29,339 bases of DNA from M0027 sp021713415 (GTDB taxonomy: Bacteria > Pseudomonadota > Gammaproteobacteria > Francisellales > Francisellaceae): contig JAKJJQ010000037.1 in NCBI GenBank assembly GCA_021713415.1, positions 1 to 29,339 of the forward strand, given 5' to 3'. Below, one piece after another: positions 7,805-17,088 of the stretch. Position 1 is the stretch's first letter, and each line of letters opens with the position of its first letter. Position numbers and translations under genes: made by a program. The notes beneath the pieces were generated by a model, which searched no databases, had not been told where the DNA came from, and was given only the letters and a program-made list of their open reading frames with translations.

Positions 7805-7820
7805 TGAACAGTCGTTCAAT
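7803..7820. promoter_or_regulatory. TetR operator palindrome 2
   Basis: ATTGAACAGTCGTTCAAT repeats operator 1 with changes only at the two central-left positions, so its arms are identical. Its centre is 31 bp from that of operator 1, close to three helical turns, so both sites face the same side of the DNA. Confidence 0.8.
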
Positions 7821-7867
7821 TTAATTGAAAAATGATATTAAATAACAATAAAAATGAGGTAAATACA

Positions 7868-9103
7868 ATGCAGCAAACGAATCAAAAATCATTTGGAATC
7901 GTTAAAATGACGATATTATCGATTATGCTCGCTTGTGCGTACTTTTTTGGTGCATTGATGTATACACCATCATTACCAGCGATTACTACTTATTTTGATG
8001 TGGGTTCATCATTGTCACGTATGACAATTTCAAGCTTTTTACTTGTGTTAGCATTTTCACAATTAGCTTATGGGCCAGCATCGGATAAATATGGTAGAAA
8101 GCCTGTGGTTTTATTTGGTGCAATTGTTTTTCTTATAGGCTCTTTATTATGTGCTTTTGCACCTAATATCTATGTGCTAATTATAGGTCGTGGTATTCAG
8201 GGCCTAGGTGCAGGTGCTTTGATTGTACTTGCTAGAACCGTAATTCAAGATTCAGTATCAAAAGAGCAATTTTTACAAATCATTGCTTGGATGAGTATTT
8301 TCTTTTCAATGGCACCAGCTGTATCACCATTAATTGGTGGAGCATTACAAAACGGCTTTGGCTGGCATGGTAATTTTATTTTTATGGCTATTTTTGCAGT
8401 TATTCTAGTTGTTACCGTTATTTTTAAATTACCCGAGACAATTGATCAGAAAAATAAGCATGCCTTACATGCTAAACATTTGATTAACAATTACATAACG
8501 ATTGGTAAAAATAAATTATTTTTAGTCTATATGCTTTGTATTGTTGTCTCATTAGGAGGTAGTGTTATTTTTGATGCGATTGGATCATTTGTTTTAATTA
8601 ATCAATATGGCTTTAGTGCATTTGAGTTTGGTATTATCTCAACTTCATTATTGGGTATTATTATCTTAAGTAGATTAATTTGTTCAGCAGTATTAATGCG
8701 CTTTATGAAATCTGATGCGATTATTGTTCTAGGGTTAGCCATAATGTTTGTTTCATCACTCATTTTATTGGGGTTGGTCTTATCTATTAGTGTTAGCTTT
8801 AGTGTTTTAGTTACAATTATGGCAGTATTTTATCTTGGTACGGGTTTTGTTCTACCAACAAGTGGTGCAAGTGCCTTGAATTTATTTGATAAGAATAAGG
8901 GTGCAGCTGGTGCGTTATATGGCGCGCTTCAAATGGGCGGTGTATTTTTATTAAGCTTTATTGCAGCTTTGGTATTACCAACATTACTGCATATGGTAGT
9001 TATTCTATTTGTATCATCATTGCTAAGTTTTGTTGTGGGGTATTTATACCTAATGCCAAAACAAACTCAGATGATGACAGATACAGTAATATCAGAAATT
9101 TAA
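7868..9103 (+). CDS. MFS drug-efflux transporter, Bcr/CflA-like (DHA1)
   Basis: This is a 12-helix major facilitator of 411 residues, the usual length for Bcr/CflA-type drug:H+ antiporters in the inner membrane. The MFS motif A is clear in the loop after helix 2 (GPASDKYGRKP), and motifs such as GRGIQGLGAGA and a proline/glycine-rich helix 5 (APAVSPLIGGAL) are those of DHA1 exporters. The start is placed at ATG 7868, 8 nt after GAGG (7856-7859), rather than at an upstream in-frame ATG (7832) that has no ribosome site. It is divergent from tetR and controlled by the two palindromes between them. Substrate is unknown. Confidence 0.9.
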   Translation: MQQTNQKSFGIVKMTILSIMLACAYFFGALMYTPSLPAITTYFDVGSSLSRMTISSFLLVLAFSQLAYGPASDKYGRKPVVLFGAIVFLIGSLLCAFAPNIYVLIIGRGIQGLGAGALIVLARTVIQDSVSKEQFLQIIAWMSIFFSMAPAVSPLIGGALQNGFGWHGNFIFMAIFAVILVVTVIFKLPETIDQKNKHALHAKHLINNYITIGKNKLFLVYMLCIVVSLGGSVIFDAIGSFVLINQYGFSAFEFGIISTSLLGIIILSRLICSAVLMRFMKSDAIIVLGLAIMFVSSLILLGLVLSISVSFSVLVTIMAVFYLGTGFVLPTSGASALNLFDKNKGAAGALYGALQMGGVFLLSFIAALVLPTLLHMVVILFVSSLLSFVVGYLYLMPKQTQMMTDTVISEI

Positions 9104-9175
9104 AAGTAAATTAAATACCTAATTTACATATTTAAATTATAAAAAGTATTTTTAAATTTTAATAGGCTGCTCTAT

Positions 9176-9204
9176 TTGTAAAAATGTATTTTATCAACTA
9201 TGCT
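9176..9204 (+). promoter_or_regulatory. Candidate promoter of the pilMNOPQ-aroKB operon
   Basis: TTGTAA (9176-9181), a 17-bp spacer and TATGCT (9199-9204) would start transcription about 20 nt before pilM. A better -10 hexamer (TATAAT, 9216-9221) lies too close to the start codon unless the message is nearly leaderless. Confidence 0.35.
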
Positions 9205-9232
9205 TTTAATTGAAATATAATGAGATAATAGC

Positions 9233-10249
9233 ATGAATGGTTGGTTAAATAGATCTGAAGCCTATGTTAAGAATATTGCATCACTAATTTATGATGAATT
9301 TATAGGACAGTCGGCTCAAATAAACACAGCATTAGAAATTACTGATGATCAAGTACATATGCTATGTATGAAAAGACTTAGAAATGGTCAGTATCAATTA
9401 TTAAACATAGATACAGCCAATTTAACTGAGCCAGTATTTCAAGCTGATAAGATTCAAAATAATGCGTATTTATCTTCAGTTATTTTACAGTTATTTTCTG
9501 AAAATAGTATAAAGCCAGGCGTTATGTCATTATCTTTACCTGTTAATCGTATTATTAGCCAGAGTGTTCAGGTAGACAAACACTTAGAAGAGGGTTTACT
9601 AGAAGAAAAAGTATTACAGAGCATTGAAACTTATTTTTCATATCAACCCAGTCAGATTTATTATGACTATCAAATTGTTCACTCATTATCGGATCAAAAA
9701 AAAGATGCTTTGTTATTTGTGGCAGCTCATCGAGATATAGTTGCTCAATATATTGATTTATCAAAACTGATTAATATGCAACTTGCAACACTTGATGTAT
9801 ATCACTATGCACTTTATCGCTTAATTCATCAGACATTATGGTCAATTAAATCATCTGAAAAACAGCCAGTTATATTAATAGATTTTAAAAAATCATCCGT
9901 TGCTGTGACATTATTAATTTATAATCAAATACCAACATTTTGTGAAATGATTCCAATAGTATATGAGGATGATAATTTAATTAATGCACAGTTGCCTTGG
10001 TTAAAAAGAACGTTAAATATGGCACAATCTGCAGTTGAGGGATCTATAAATAACCTATCAATTTATCTCTGTGGTGATGTTCCCACATTAGCTGACATAA
10101 GCCTATCTTTATCATCAATATTGGATCGTGAAGTCAAATTATTTAATCCTTTTGAGTATTTAATGATTCAAATGGAAGGTTCAACTGTTATTGAGAATCC
10201 ATATCAATACCTTATACCTTTATCTCTGTTATTAGCTAAGGAGGTATGA
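9233..10249 (+). CDS. pilM: Type IV pilus assembly protein PilM
   Basis: PilM is an actin-like cytoplasmic protein that binds the N-terminus of PilN at the base of the pilus machine. The 338-residue length suits the family. The phosphate-binding motifs are divergent (the usual GLDIG start is replaced by TALEITDDQV at about residues 31-41, and the C-terminal lobe has LIDFKKSSVAVTL), so the assignment leans on its place as first gene of pilMNOPQ. The stop overlaps the long form of the next gene (ATGA), indicating coupling. Only a weak ribosome site (GAGATA) precedes the ATG. Confidence 0.85.
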   Translation: MNGWLNRSEAYVKNIASLIYDEFIGQSAQINTALEITDDQVHMLCMKRLRNGQYQLLNIDTANLTEPVFQADKIQNNAYLSSVILQLFSENSIKPGVMSLSLPVNRIISQSVQVDKHLEEGLLEEKVLQSIETYFSYQPSQIYYDYQIVHSLSDQKKDALLFVAAHRDIVAQYIDLSKLINMQLATLDVYHYALYRLIHQTLWSIKSSEKQPVILIDFKKSSVAVTLLIYNQIPTFCEMIPIVYEDDNLINAQLPWLKRTLNMAQSAVEGSINNLSIYLCGDVPTLADISLSLSSILDREVKLFNPFEYLMIQMEGSTVIENPYQYLIPLSLLLAKEV

Positions 10250-10251
10250 AG

Positions 10252-10842
10252 ATGGAGTTTCATATTAATTTGATGCCATGGCGTCAGCAGCGTTATCAGA
10301 AGTTAAAAAAACAATTTCTAATTGCAATTATACTTTCTGTATTTACAGCTATCGTTGTGATTATCGTAATCGCTCAGTTTTATCATTGGAAAATTGATCA
10401 GCAAATACAACGTAATAACTACATAAAAGAAAAGCTAATTTATTATAGTGCAATGGCTAAAGCTCAAGAGAATGCATCAAAAGAACAACTAGCCTTATTA
10501 GATCAGATGGAAATGGTTAACCAGTTACAGAATCATCGTTTTGAAACTATTTATGTATTTGATTTGTTGCCAAAAATTATACCAGAGGGTGTTTATTTAA
10601 CACAAATGAGTAAAGAAAATGATTTATTAAGTTTATATGGTATGACTGAGTCAAATACTCAAATTGCTGAATTTATGCGCAATATTATTGCCACAGGCTG
10701 GATGCAAAACCCAATACTTTATGAGATCACCTCAGAGGGTCAAAGTGATGTAAGTGATAGTCATTATCGCAGATTTAGCATGACAATTGATATTGCTAAA
10801 CTAGAAAATAATAAGACTAATCAATCTATTAAAGGGGAGTAA
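10252..10842 (+). CDS. pilN: Type IV pilus assembly protein PilN
   Basis: PilN is a bitopic inner-membrane protein whose short cytoplasmic head (here FHINLMPWRQQR, matching the family's INLLPWR) docks into PilM and whose periplasmic part pairs with PilO. A single membrane helix follows at about residues 20-45, then a coiled-coil-like and ferredoxin-fold region; 196 residues in all. ATG 10252 is preferred: AAGGAGGT at 10238-10245 abuts the ATG at 10246, leaving no spacing, but is 6 nt from 10252. Confidence 0.9.
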   Translation: MEFHINLMPWRQQRYQKLKKQFLIAIILSVFTAIVVIIVIAQFYHWKIDQQIQRNNYIKEKLIYYSAMAKAQENASKEQLALLDQMEMVNQLQNHRFETIYVFDLLPKIIPEGVYLTQMSKENDLLSLYGMTESNTQIAEFMRNIIATGWMQNPILYEITSEGQSDVSDSHYRRFSMTIDIAKLENNKTNQSIKGE

Positions 10843-10844
10843 AT

Positions 10845-11459
10845 TTGTTAGATAGGCTGACTCAATTTAGCATAAGATTAGATAAAATTATTACCTTGCC
10901 ACGCTATGCTCGCTTGGTTATCTATTTTATTGTTTTTATTCTATGTGTCGGTATTGGTTATTGGTTTTTTATTAGTAATTTAATTGATAAGCTAAATTTA
11001 AAAGCACAACAGGAAGTCGTTTATAAAGAAAAAATAACACATAAATTAGTTATATTGGCAAAAGCACAAAAATACACAGCACAAATTGATCAATTACAAA
11101 ATCAATTTGAAATCATGCTAAAACAATTACCTAATGATAATGAAATTCCATCTTTAATTGAAGAAATGACTGATAATGCATTTAGTGCGGGTTTGGAGTT
11201 TCATTTAATAAAACCACTTGAGATAAAAGAAAGAGCATTTTATAGAGAACTACCCATCGAAGTTGTTGTTGAAGGTACTTATAATCAAATCGGTCGATTT
11301 GTCGGTAGTATTGCTTCAATGCCTAGACTTATTACAATTAAAGATTTTACACTTAAACGTAGCATCAATAGTAGACGTCTTATTTTATCTCTTAATACAA
11401 TCACTTATCAGTATGTTTCTAATAATAAATCGATAAAAAAGGAGACTGATGATGATTAG
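10845..11459 (+). CDS. pilO: Type IV pilus assembly protein PilO
   Basis: PilO partners PilN in the periplasmic alignment complex. One N-terminal membrane helix (about residues 23-45) is followed by a coiled-coil and a ferredoxin-like domain; QLPNDNEIPSLIEEM and GLEFHLIKPLE are typical PilO features. Length is 204 residues. It begins with TTG at 10845, two bases after the pilN stop, with AGGGGAG (10833-10839) spaced 5 nt before it; no ATG is as well placed. The end overlaps pilP by 11 bases. Confidence 0.92.
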   Translation: MLDRLTQFSIRLDKIITLPRYARLVIYFIVFILCVGIGYWFFISNLIDKLNLKAQQEVVYKEKITHKLVILAKAQKYTAQIDQLQNQFEIMLKQLPNDNEIPSLIEEMTDNAFSAGLEFHLIKPLEIKERAFYRELPIEVVVEGTYNQIGRFVGSIASMPRLITIKDFTLKRSINSRRLILSLNTITYQYVSNNKSIKKETDDD

Positions 11460-11955
11460 ATATACATCTTTTAGTCTCTTTGTGTTTGCATTATCTATTC
11501 TGTTGGTTGCATGTAATCAATCTCATCAAGATATTGATCATTTTATTAATAAAGAAAAGGAGCAAGCTAAAGTTGTTAAGATTGCATCTTTACCTCAATT
11601 TATTAATTATCAGCCCATTGTATTTACTCAGGCGCCAAAAGATCCATTTGCTATACCAAATGTAATTGATGAGGCTTTAACTAATGATCAAAAAAATCAA
11701 AAATTTTTAACACCACTAGAGAAATATTCATTAGATGATTTACGTTTAGTTGGTGTCATTAACCAAGGTGAAAAGCGTTGGGCTTTAATTGAGATAAAAA
11801 CATCAAAAATGGTCTATCCTGTATCGGTTGGTGATTATGTAGGCAACCGCTATGGAAAAATAGAAGCAATTGATACGAAAAAAGTTAGCATTGTTGAAAA
11901 GATAAAGTCAGCTTCTGGTAATTGGAAAGAACAAATATCAGAGCTTAAATTATAA
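11449..11955 (+). CDS. pilP: Type IV pilus lipoprotein PilP
   Basis: PilP is a lipoprotein that links the PilN/PilO complex to the PilQ secretin. A lipobox (LLVAC) places the lipidated cysteine at residue 22 (21 if the second ATG is used). A disordered linker follows, then the beta-sandwich domain with LDDLRLVGVI, WALIE and VGDYVGNRYGKIEAID, all typical of PilP. Two adjacent ATGs (11449 and 11452) follow GGAG at 11441-11444, so the exact start is ambiguous by one residue. It overlaps pilO by 11 bases. Confidence 0.93.
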   Translation: MMIRYTSFSLFVFALSILLVACNQSHQDIDHFINKEKEQAKVVKIASLPQFINYQPIVFTQAPKDPFAIPNVIDEALTNDQKNQKFLTPLEKYSLDDLRLVGVINQGEKRWALIEIKTSKMVYPVSVGDYVGNRYGKIEAIDTKKVSIVEKIKSASGNWKEQISELKL

Positions 11956-11977
11956 AGTGATGCTTGGAGATAAGTAA

Positions 11978-13639
11978 GTGGTAGTAAGAAGCATAATAAA
12001 AACATTACAAAGCATTACGTATATAGCTTTGATTGCTTTGTGCTTATTGGTACTTCCAAGGGCTTGGGCGGTTACTGATAAAAATGATAAAAAAATTGAT
12101 ATGATTTCTTACCAGCAATTATCACCTGATACATTTGTTTTTAAAGTAAATTTACCTAAATCACATGGTGAGGTTAAACTGCACTATGATAAAGATCAAA
12201 TTATTGTCTCAATACTTGATACAGAATTAGCAGATAAGTGGCGTTATTTGATGAAAATAGCCAATGATAATTTAATTAGTAGTATCCAAGGAAAACAAAA
12301 AGTTAGTATGAGTGAATTTATATTAACTGCCAAACAAGCGGTTAATATTAAGCGAGAGCTTCAAGATAATGTATTAAAAATTATCTTTACACCAATGGAT
12401 ATTAAAGGTGGAGATAAAGCAAACTTACTCTTTCGTCATAATGAAAAAATTACCTTAGATTTACAAGATATTTCAGTACGTGCGGCATTACAAGTATTAG
12501 CTGATTTTGCAAAATTTAATTTAGTTACAAGTGATAATGTTACTGGCAATATTAGTCTACAGTTAAAGAATGTTCCTTGGCAGGAGGTATTAGATATTAT
12601 TTTAGTTGCTAAAAATTTAGGTAAGCGAAAAATAGGTAATACACTATATATTGCCCCAGCAACAGTAATTGCAACTCAAGAAGAAGAAGCCTTAGCTGCT
12701 TTAAATGCAACAGAAGCTGCTGAACCTTTAAGAAATGAATTTATTCGACTTAATTATGCTGATGTTAAAGAGTTATATCGTGTATTAACAACGCAGAAAC
12801 AAGATGTATTAAGTGCACGTGGTAGTTTAAGTGTTGACCCAAGAACGAATACATTAATTGTTGAAGATATTCAATCTTATATTGATAAAATAAACTTATT
12901 AGTCAATGAATTAGATATTCCAACCCAGCAAGTTTTAATTGAAGCACGTATTGTTGAAATTAGTCGATCTGTCATTGATGAGTTAGGGATTAATTACTCA
13001 GGTAGTGCTAATGTTAATATTGATGGTAAAGGCGGGACAGTAACTGGTAATGTTAATCCTAATTTTGTAACACCAACACTTCCTCCAATTGCAGGTTCTA
13101 GTACTTTAGGGCTTAGTTTTGCAAGATTACCAGGTTCAATTTCCTTGAATATGGAATTACTAGCACTAGAAAGTGAAGGTGAAGCTAAACAAGTGTCAAA
13201 CCCTCATTTAGTTGTTTCAGATAATGAAGAGGCCTATATCAGTCAAGGACAAGAGATTCCCTATCTTGAATCGACTTCTTCAGGTGCTGCATCCTTAACA
13301 TTTAAAGATGCAGTCTTAGAACTAAGAGTAACACCACAAATAGCGCCAAATGATTATTTGGTAATGACCATTTTAGTTAAAAAAGATCAAAAAACAAATG
13401 AACAAGTCGCTGGTGGTGCACCAATATTAAGTAAACGTGAAATTAAAACCAGATTATTAATGAAAAACCAAGAAACCATCGTTTTAGGTGGCATTTATGA
13501 AAAAGAAATTGCTCACAGACATTCGAAAGTACCTTTATTAGGGGATTTGCCTTTAATAGGCTGGCTATTTAGCAGCCGTTCAGATCGTACAATTAATCGT
13601 GAATTACTTATCTTTTTAACACCGCGTATCATCGAATAA
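11978..13639 (+). CDS. pilQ: Type IV pilus secretin PilQ
   Basis: PilQ forms the outer-membrane secretin ring through which the pilus passes. GTG at 11978 is 8 nt after GGAG (11966-11969). A signal peptide covers about residues 1-31 (PRAWA). One AMIN-like domain (about 40-138), a secretin/TonB N-domain (157-225), a secretin N1 domain (253-318) and the secretin core (about 320-553) follow, ending with the family signature VPLLGDLPLIGWLF and LLIFLTPRI. At 553 residues it is shorter than Pseudomonas PilQ (about 714), fitting one AMIN domain instead of two. Confidence 0.95.
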   Translation: MVVRSIIKTLQSITYIALIALCLLVLPRAWAVTDKNDKKIDMISYQQLSPDTFVFKVNLPKSHGEVKLHYDKDQIIVSILDTELADKWRYLMKIANDNLISSIQGKQKVSMSEFILTAKQAVNIKRELQDNVLKIIFTPMDIKGGDKANLLFRHNEKITLDLQDISVRAALQVLADFAKFNLVTSDNVTGNISLQLKNVPWQEVLDIILVAKNLGKRKIGNTLYIAPATVIATQEEEALAALNATEAAEPLRNEFIRLNYADVKELYRVLTTQKQDVLSARGSLSVDPRTNTLIVEDIQSYIDKINLLVNELDIPTQQVLIEARIVEISRSVIDELGINYSGSANVNIDGKGGTVTGNVNPNFVTPTLPPIAGSSTLGLSFARLPGSISLNMELLALESEGEAKQVSNPHLVVSDNEEAYISQGQEIPYLESTSSGAASLTFKDAVLELRVTPQIAPNDYLVMTILVKKDQKTNEQVAGGAPILSKREIKTRLLMKNQETIVLGGIYEKEIAHRHSKVPLLGDLPLIGWLFSSRSDRTINRELLIFLTPRIIE

Positions 13640-13757
13640 TCATCATAATGAGACGAAAAGCTTGCGTATTGGCTTGATTTTGTGTATTTTGTCACAGTCA
13701 TTAAAAAATACTGATGGGGCTATTTGTTCAACTTTAAAACTAATAAAAAAGAGTGAT

Positions 13758-14285
13758 ATGAAAAGATTACAAAACATCTTTCTTGTAGGTCCAATGGGTG
13801 CTGGTAAAAGTACAATTGGTCGTCAGTTAGCTAATGAATTAAAATTGGATTTTTTTGATTCAGACCGTGAAATAGAAACACGCTGTGGCGTAGATATAGA
13901 TTGGATATTTGATATTGAAGGAGAAGCAGGTTTTCGCCAGCGTGAACGAATGGTATTAGAAGATTTATGTGAGCAACAAGGTATTGTTGTTGCAACAGGT
14001 GGTGGTGCAGTATTATTGCCTGAAAATCGAAGTTTATTATCATCGCGTGGAACAGTTGTTTATTTACAAGCTAGTATTAAGCAGCAGTTAGAACGAACAG
14101 CTAGAGATAAGCGTCGTCCCCTGTTAAAAGGCTGTGATGATAAGGAAAGCCGTCTAAAAGAGTTGATGGATGCGCGAGAAGCACTTTATAGCGAAGTTGC
14201 TGATTATGTTGTAGAAACAAGCAGTACGACCGTTAGGAGTGTTGTTTATAAAATTACAAAGGCACTGATGGAAGAAACTTTGTGA
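13758..14285 (+). CDS. aroK: Shikimate kinase
   Basis: The enzyme phosphorylates shikimate at the 3-hydroxyl with ATP, step five of the shikimate pathway. The Walker A loop is GPMGAGKST; shikimate-binding residues are in FDSDREIE, GFRQRE and ATGGGAV, and the lid is RDKRRPLL. The 175-residue length is typical. ATG 13758 (MKRLQN) is chosen over an upstream in-frame start at 13662, because homologues begin here and AAAGAG lies just upstream. The 118-bp gap after pilQ shows no clear terminator, so it may still be read from the pil promoter. Its stop overlaps aroB. Confidence 0.96.
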   Translation: MKRLQNIFLVGPMGAGKSTIGRQLANELKLDFFDSDREIETRCGVDIDWIFDIEGEAGFRQRERMVLEDLCEQQGIVVATGGGAVLLPENRSLLSSRGTVVYLQASIKQQLERTARDKRRPLLKGCDDKESRLKELMDAREALYSEVADYVVETSSTTVRSVVYKITKALMEETL

Positions 14286-15373
14286 TTGAGTCAATCATCG
14301 TTAAAACAAAAGATAACCAATACCCAATTGTAATTAATGACACGATTTCTGATTTTAATGACTTTATTGATTTGTTTAGACCCCATGCAAATGAACCTGT
14401 AGCAGTGATTACAAATGAAGTCATTCAACCATTATATCTTAATCAATGGTTGAATCGTCTTAAACAGTTGGGATTTGTAAGTACGCATGCTATTGTTATT
14501 AAAGATGGTGAATCCTCTAAAGGAATAGATACATTACATGAGCTTTATACCGAGCTATTAGATAAAAAATTTACGCGTAAATCTTTGTTAATTGCTCTAG
14601 GCGGTGGTGTGGTTGGTGATTTGGTTGGCTTTGTTGCTGCAACGTACTTACGTGGTATTTCATTTATGCAAGTACCAACAACTTTACTTGCCCAAGTAGA
14701 TTCATCTGTTGGTGGAAAAACGGCAATTAATCATCCCTTGGGTAAAAATATGATTGGTGCTTTTTATCAACCAACAGCAGTATTTGCAGAATTAATTACT
14801 TTAGATACATTACCTGCTCGAGAGTATCATGCAGGTATTGCAGAAGTAATTAAATACGGCTGTATTTATGATAAAGATTTTTATCATTGGCTTATAGATA
14901 ATAAAAAAGCACTGATTAACCGTGATAAAAAGGCTTTGTCCTATGCAATTAAATTAAGTTGCAAGATTAAAGCCGAAGTTGTTGAAAATGATGAGAAAGA
15001 AACGAGTGGTTTACGTGCCCTATTAAACTTTGGTCATACCTTTGGCCATGGCATTGAGCAAATACTAGGTTATGGTCAATGGCTTCATGGAGAAGCAGTT
15101 AGTTGTGGTATGGTAATTGCAATACGTCTTTCTAAATTATTAGGTTATGTTAGTCAAACAGATGAAGACTCACTAGTTAACTTCTTAAGCTTTTTTAATT
15201 TGCCTATTAAGCTACCTTCTCAGGTGAGTAAAGATGCGCTATTTGATGCAATGTCGAGAGATAAAAAAAATAAAAATAATCAAATTCGTTATGTTATTTT
15301 AAAATCAATTGGTCAAGCAGAAGTAGTTGATCAAGTAGACAGAAATATAGTTGAAAAAGCGCTAGTAGTATAA
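14282..15373 (+). CDS. aroB: 3-dehydroquinate synthase
   Basis: This enzyme converts DAHP to 3-dehydroquinate using NAD+ and a metal ion, step two of the shikimate pathway. The NAD-binding GGGVVGDLVGFVA, the VPTTLLAQVDSSVGGKTAIN segment and the metal ligands in NFGHTFGHGIE and LHGEAVSCGM are all present. It has 363 residues. It starts with GTG at 14282, overlapping the aroK stop by four bases (GTGA), the usual coupled arrangement. Confidence 0.97.
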   Translation: MIESIIVKTKDNQYPIVINDTISDFNDFIDLFRPHANEPVAVITNEVIQPLYLNQWLNRLKQLGFVSTHAIVIKDGESSKGIDTLHELYTELLDKKFTRKSLLIALGGGVVGDLVGFVAATYLRGISFMQVPTTLLAQVDSSVGGKTAINHPLGKNMIGAFYQPTAVFAELITLDTLPAREYHAGIAEVIKYGCIYDKDFYHWLIDNKKALINRDKKALSYAIKLSCKIKAEVVENDEKETSGLRALLNFGHTFGHGIEQILGYGQWLHGEAVSCGMVIAIRLSKLLGYVSQTDEDSLVNFLSFFNLPIKLPSQVSKDALFDAMSRDKKNKNNQIRYVILKSIGQAEVVDQVDRNIVEKALVV

Positions 15374-15454
15374 GTGTTTGTGTCTTCTTTTTATCAGTTT
15401 AAGTTATACTGTTTTTTGTTTTTGTATCTTTAAAATTTGCAAAAGTAATTCGCT

Positions 15455-15460
15455 TATAAT
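15455..15460 (+). promoter_or_regulatory. -10 element of the amino-acid permease promoter
   Basis: A perfect TATAAT lies in the 190-bp gap after aroB, but no good -35 hexamer is found at 16-18 bp (TTTGCA is at 13 bp). It is a weak candidate on its own. Confidence 0.35.
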
Positions 15461-15563
15461 CTAACCAAATAAACGCTATTAATATTCTGATTGTTCTTAT
15501 TTGGTGTTCAAGTTATAGTAAATAAAGCTATCTATTTGTTTTTAAAAAGGAGAAATATAGATA

Positions 15564-16967
15564 ATGTTAAAAAGGAGATTACGAACTCGTCATTTAAATA
15601 TGATTGCTTTGGGTGGCTCAATTGGCACTGGTATCTTTTTAGCCAGTGGTTATGCATTACATGTTGCAGGGCCGGGTGGGGCAATTTTAGCTTATGCATT
15701 AATTGCAGTGATGGTCTATTTTTTAGTGACATCATTAGGGGAGATGGCAACACATAGACCAACTTCGGGCTCTTTTTGTGAGTATTCATCTTTATATGTT
15801 GATCCATCCTTTGGAATGGCAATGAGTTATAACTATTGGTTTAATTGGGCAATTACCATTGCAGCAGAGATTTCAGCAGCAGTAATTATTATGAAGTTCT
15901 GGTTTCCTGAAAGCTCTACCCTTTTACTATCTGCTATATTTTTCTTTTTGGTTTTCTTTGTTAATTTATTTTCTGTGCGTGTCTATGGTGAAACAGAGTA
16001 CTGGATGTCATTTATTAAGGTTGCGGTAATTGTGCTATTTATTGTGCTGTGTTGTTTTCTTGTTTTTAAGCATCATGATTTAGGTGTTGGTAATTTTACA
16101 ATTGCAGATGGTCCATTTCATAACGGTTTCGCTGGCTTTGTGGCAGTTTTTTTAGTTGCTGGTTTTTCATTTCAAGGTTCAGAGTTAATTGGTATTAGTG
16201 CAGGTGAGACAAAAAATCCTCAAAAAAGTATTCCAAAGGCTGTAAGAACTGTATTTTGGCGATTATTTTTATTTTATGTATTATCAACACTTTTTATTAG
16301 CCTTTTAATTCCCTTCAATGATCCAGCACTGGCACAGCAAGACAGTATTGAATCTAGTCCATTTACTCTTGTATTTCAACAGTATTTTGGTCTTGGTTTT
16401 GCAACAAACTTTTTAAATTTAGTGATTTTGGTCGCTTTGATTTCAGCTGCAAATGCAAGTATGTATGCATCAACACGAACATTATGGCATATGGGAAATT
16501 CAGGTCAAGTGCCAAAACTATTTTCTAAAACAACATTTTATGGCCTTCCTATTTATGCGCTTTTAGCGACAGCATTAGTAGGATCTAGTATATTTTTAGC
16601 TTCATTCATTGGAAATGGTAGGTTTTTTGCAGTTATTATCAATGTTTCTTCATTATGTGGCTTTATTGCTTGGTTTGGGATTGCATTAAGTCATTATTGC
16701 TTTAGGAAAAAAATTATAAAAGGTGATACGTCACAGTTGGTTTATAAGGCAAAATGGTTTCCTTATGCACCGTTAATATCAATGGTATTTATAGGGCTAA
16801 TCATTATAGGCCAAAGTTATGATGTCTCTGAAACATTAACAATAGGTGGTTTTTTAAAACAATATGGTGCATTAGTTGGGTTTATTATAATTATATTAGC
16901 TCATAAATTATATACTTACTTTAATAAGAATAATAAGGTACTTATAGATAAGTTACCTTCTGTTTAA
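15564..16967 (+). CDS. Amino-acid permease, APC superfamily (LysP/GabP-like AAT family)
   Basis: This is a proton-coupled amino-acid uptake permease with 12 predicted helices and 467 residues. The N-terminus has the AAT-family opening RTRHLNMIALGGSIGTGIF (helix 1, substrate-binding unwound region), then AGPGGAILAY and GEMATHRPTSGSF. The central ELIGISAGETKNPQKSIP after helix 6 and AANASMYASTRTLWHMG are also diagnostic. The nearest characterised relatives are lysine-, GABA- or proline-type permeases; the substrate cannot be set from sequence. AAGGAG (15547-15552) lies 11 nt before the ATG. Confidence 0.93.
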   Translation: MLKRRLRTRHLNMIALGGSIGTGIFLASGYALHVAGPGGAILAYALIAVMVYFLVTSLGEMATHRPTSGSFCEYSSLYVDPSFGMAMSYNYWFNWAITIAAEISAAVIIMKFWFPESSTLLLSAIFFFLVFFVNLFSVRVYGETEYWMSFIKVAVIVLFIVLCCFLVFKHHDLGVGNFTIADGPFHNGFAGFVAVFLVAGFSFQGSELIGISAGETKNPQKSIPKAVRTVFWRLFLFYVLSTLFISLLIPFNDPALAQQDSIESSPFTLVFQQYFGLGFATNFLNLVILVALISAANASMYASTRTLWHMGNSGQVPKLFSKTTFYGLPIYALLATALVGSSIFLASFIGNGRFFAVIINVSSLCGFIAWFGIALSHYCFRKKIIKGDTSQLVYKAKWFPYAPLISMVFIGLIIIGQSYDVSETLTIGGFLKQYGALVGFIIIILAHKLYTYFNKNNKVLIDKLPSV

Positions 16968-16999
16968 AGCAATATCATCAATTTAAGCAATAAAAATGA

Positions 17000-17028
17000 T
17001 TGCAATAAAAATAATAATTGGGTATTAT
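17000..17028 (+). promoter_or_regulatory. Promoter of the PAP2-like gene
   Basis: TTGCAA (17000-17005), a 17-bp spacer and TATTAT (17023-17028) form a reasonable sigma-70 promoter, placing the start of transcription near 17035, about 50 nt before the coding region. Confidence 0.5.
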
Positions 17029-17088
17029 GTTATTGCCTATTGTTGATGGTCGATTAAAAATAATAAGAAAAGTGGTAGGGGATTGAAG

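Noticed and set aside
9106..9127. Terminator after the MFS gene
   Set aside because: GTAAATT/AATTTAC is only 7 bp, almost all A-T, and such repeats are expected by chance in this composition.
13662..13757. N-terminal extension of shikimate kinase
   Set aside because: The extra 32 residues are not seen in the family; the ATG at 13758 has a nearby purine-rich site and matches the usual start.
15491..15757. Plus-strand frame of 88 codons overlapping the permease start
   Set aside because: Out of frame with a clear permease; its Cys/Trp-rich product is the frame-shifted reading of permease helix 1.
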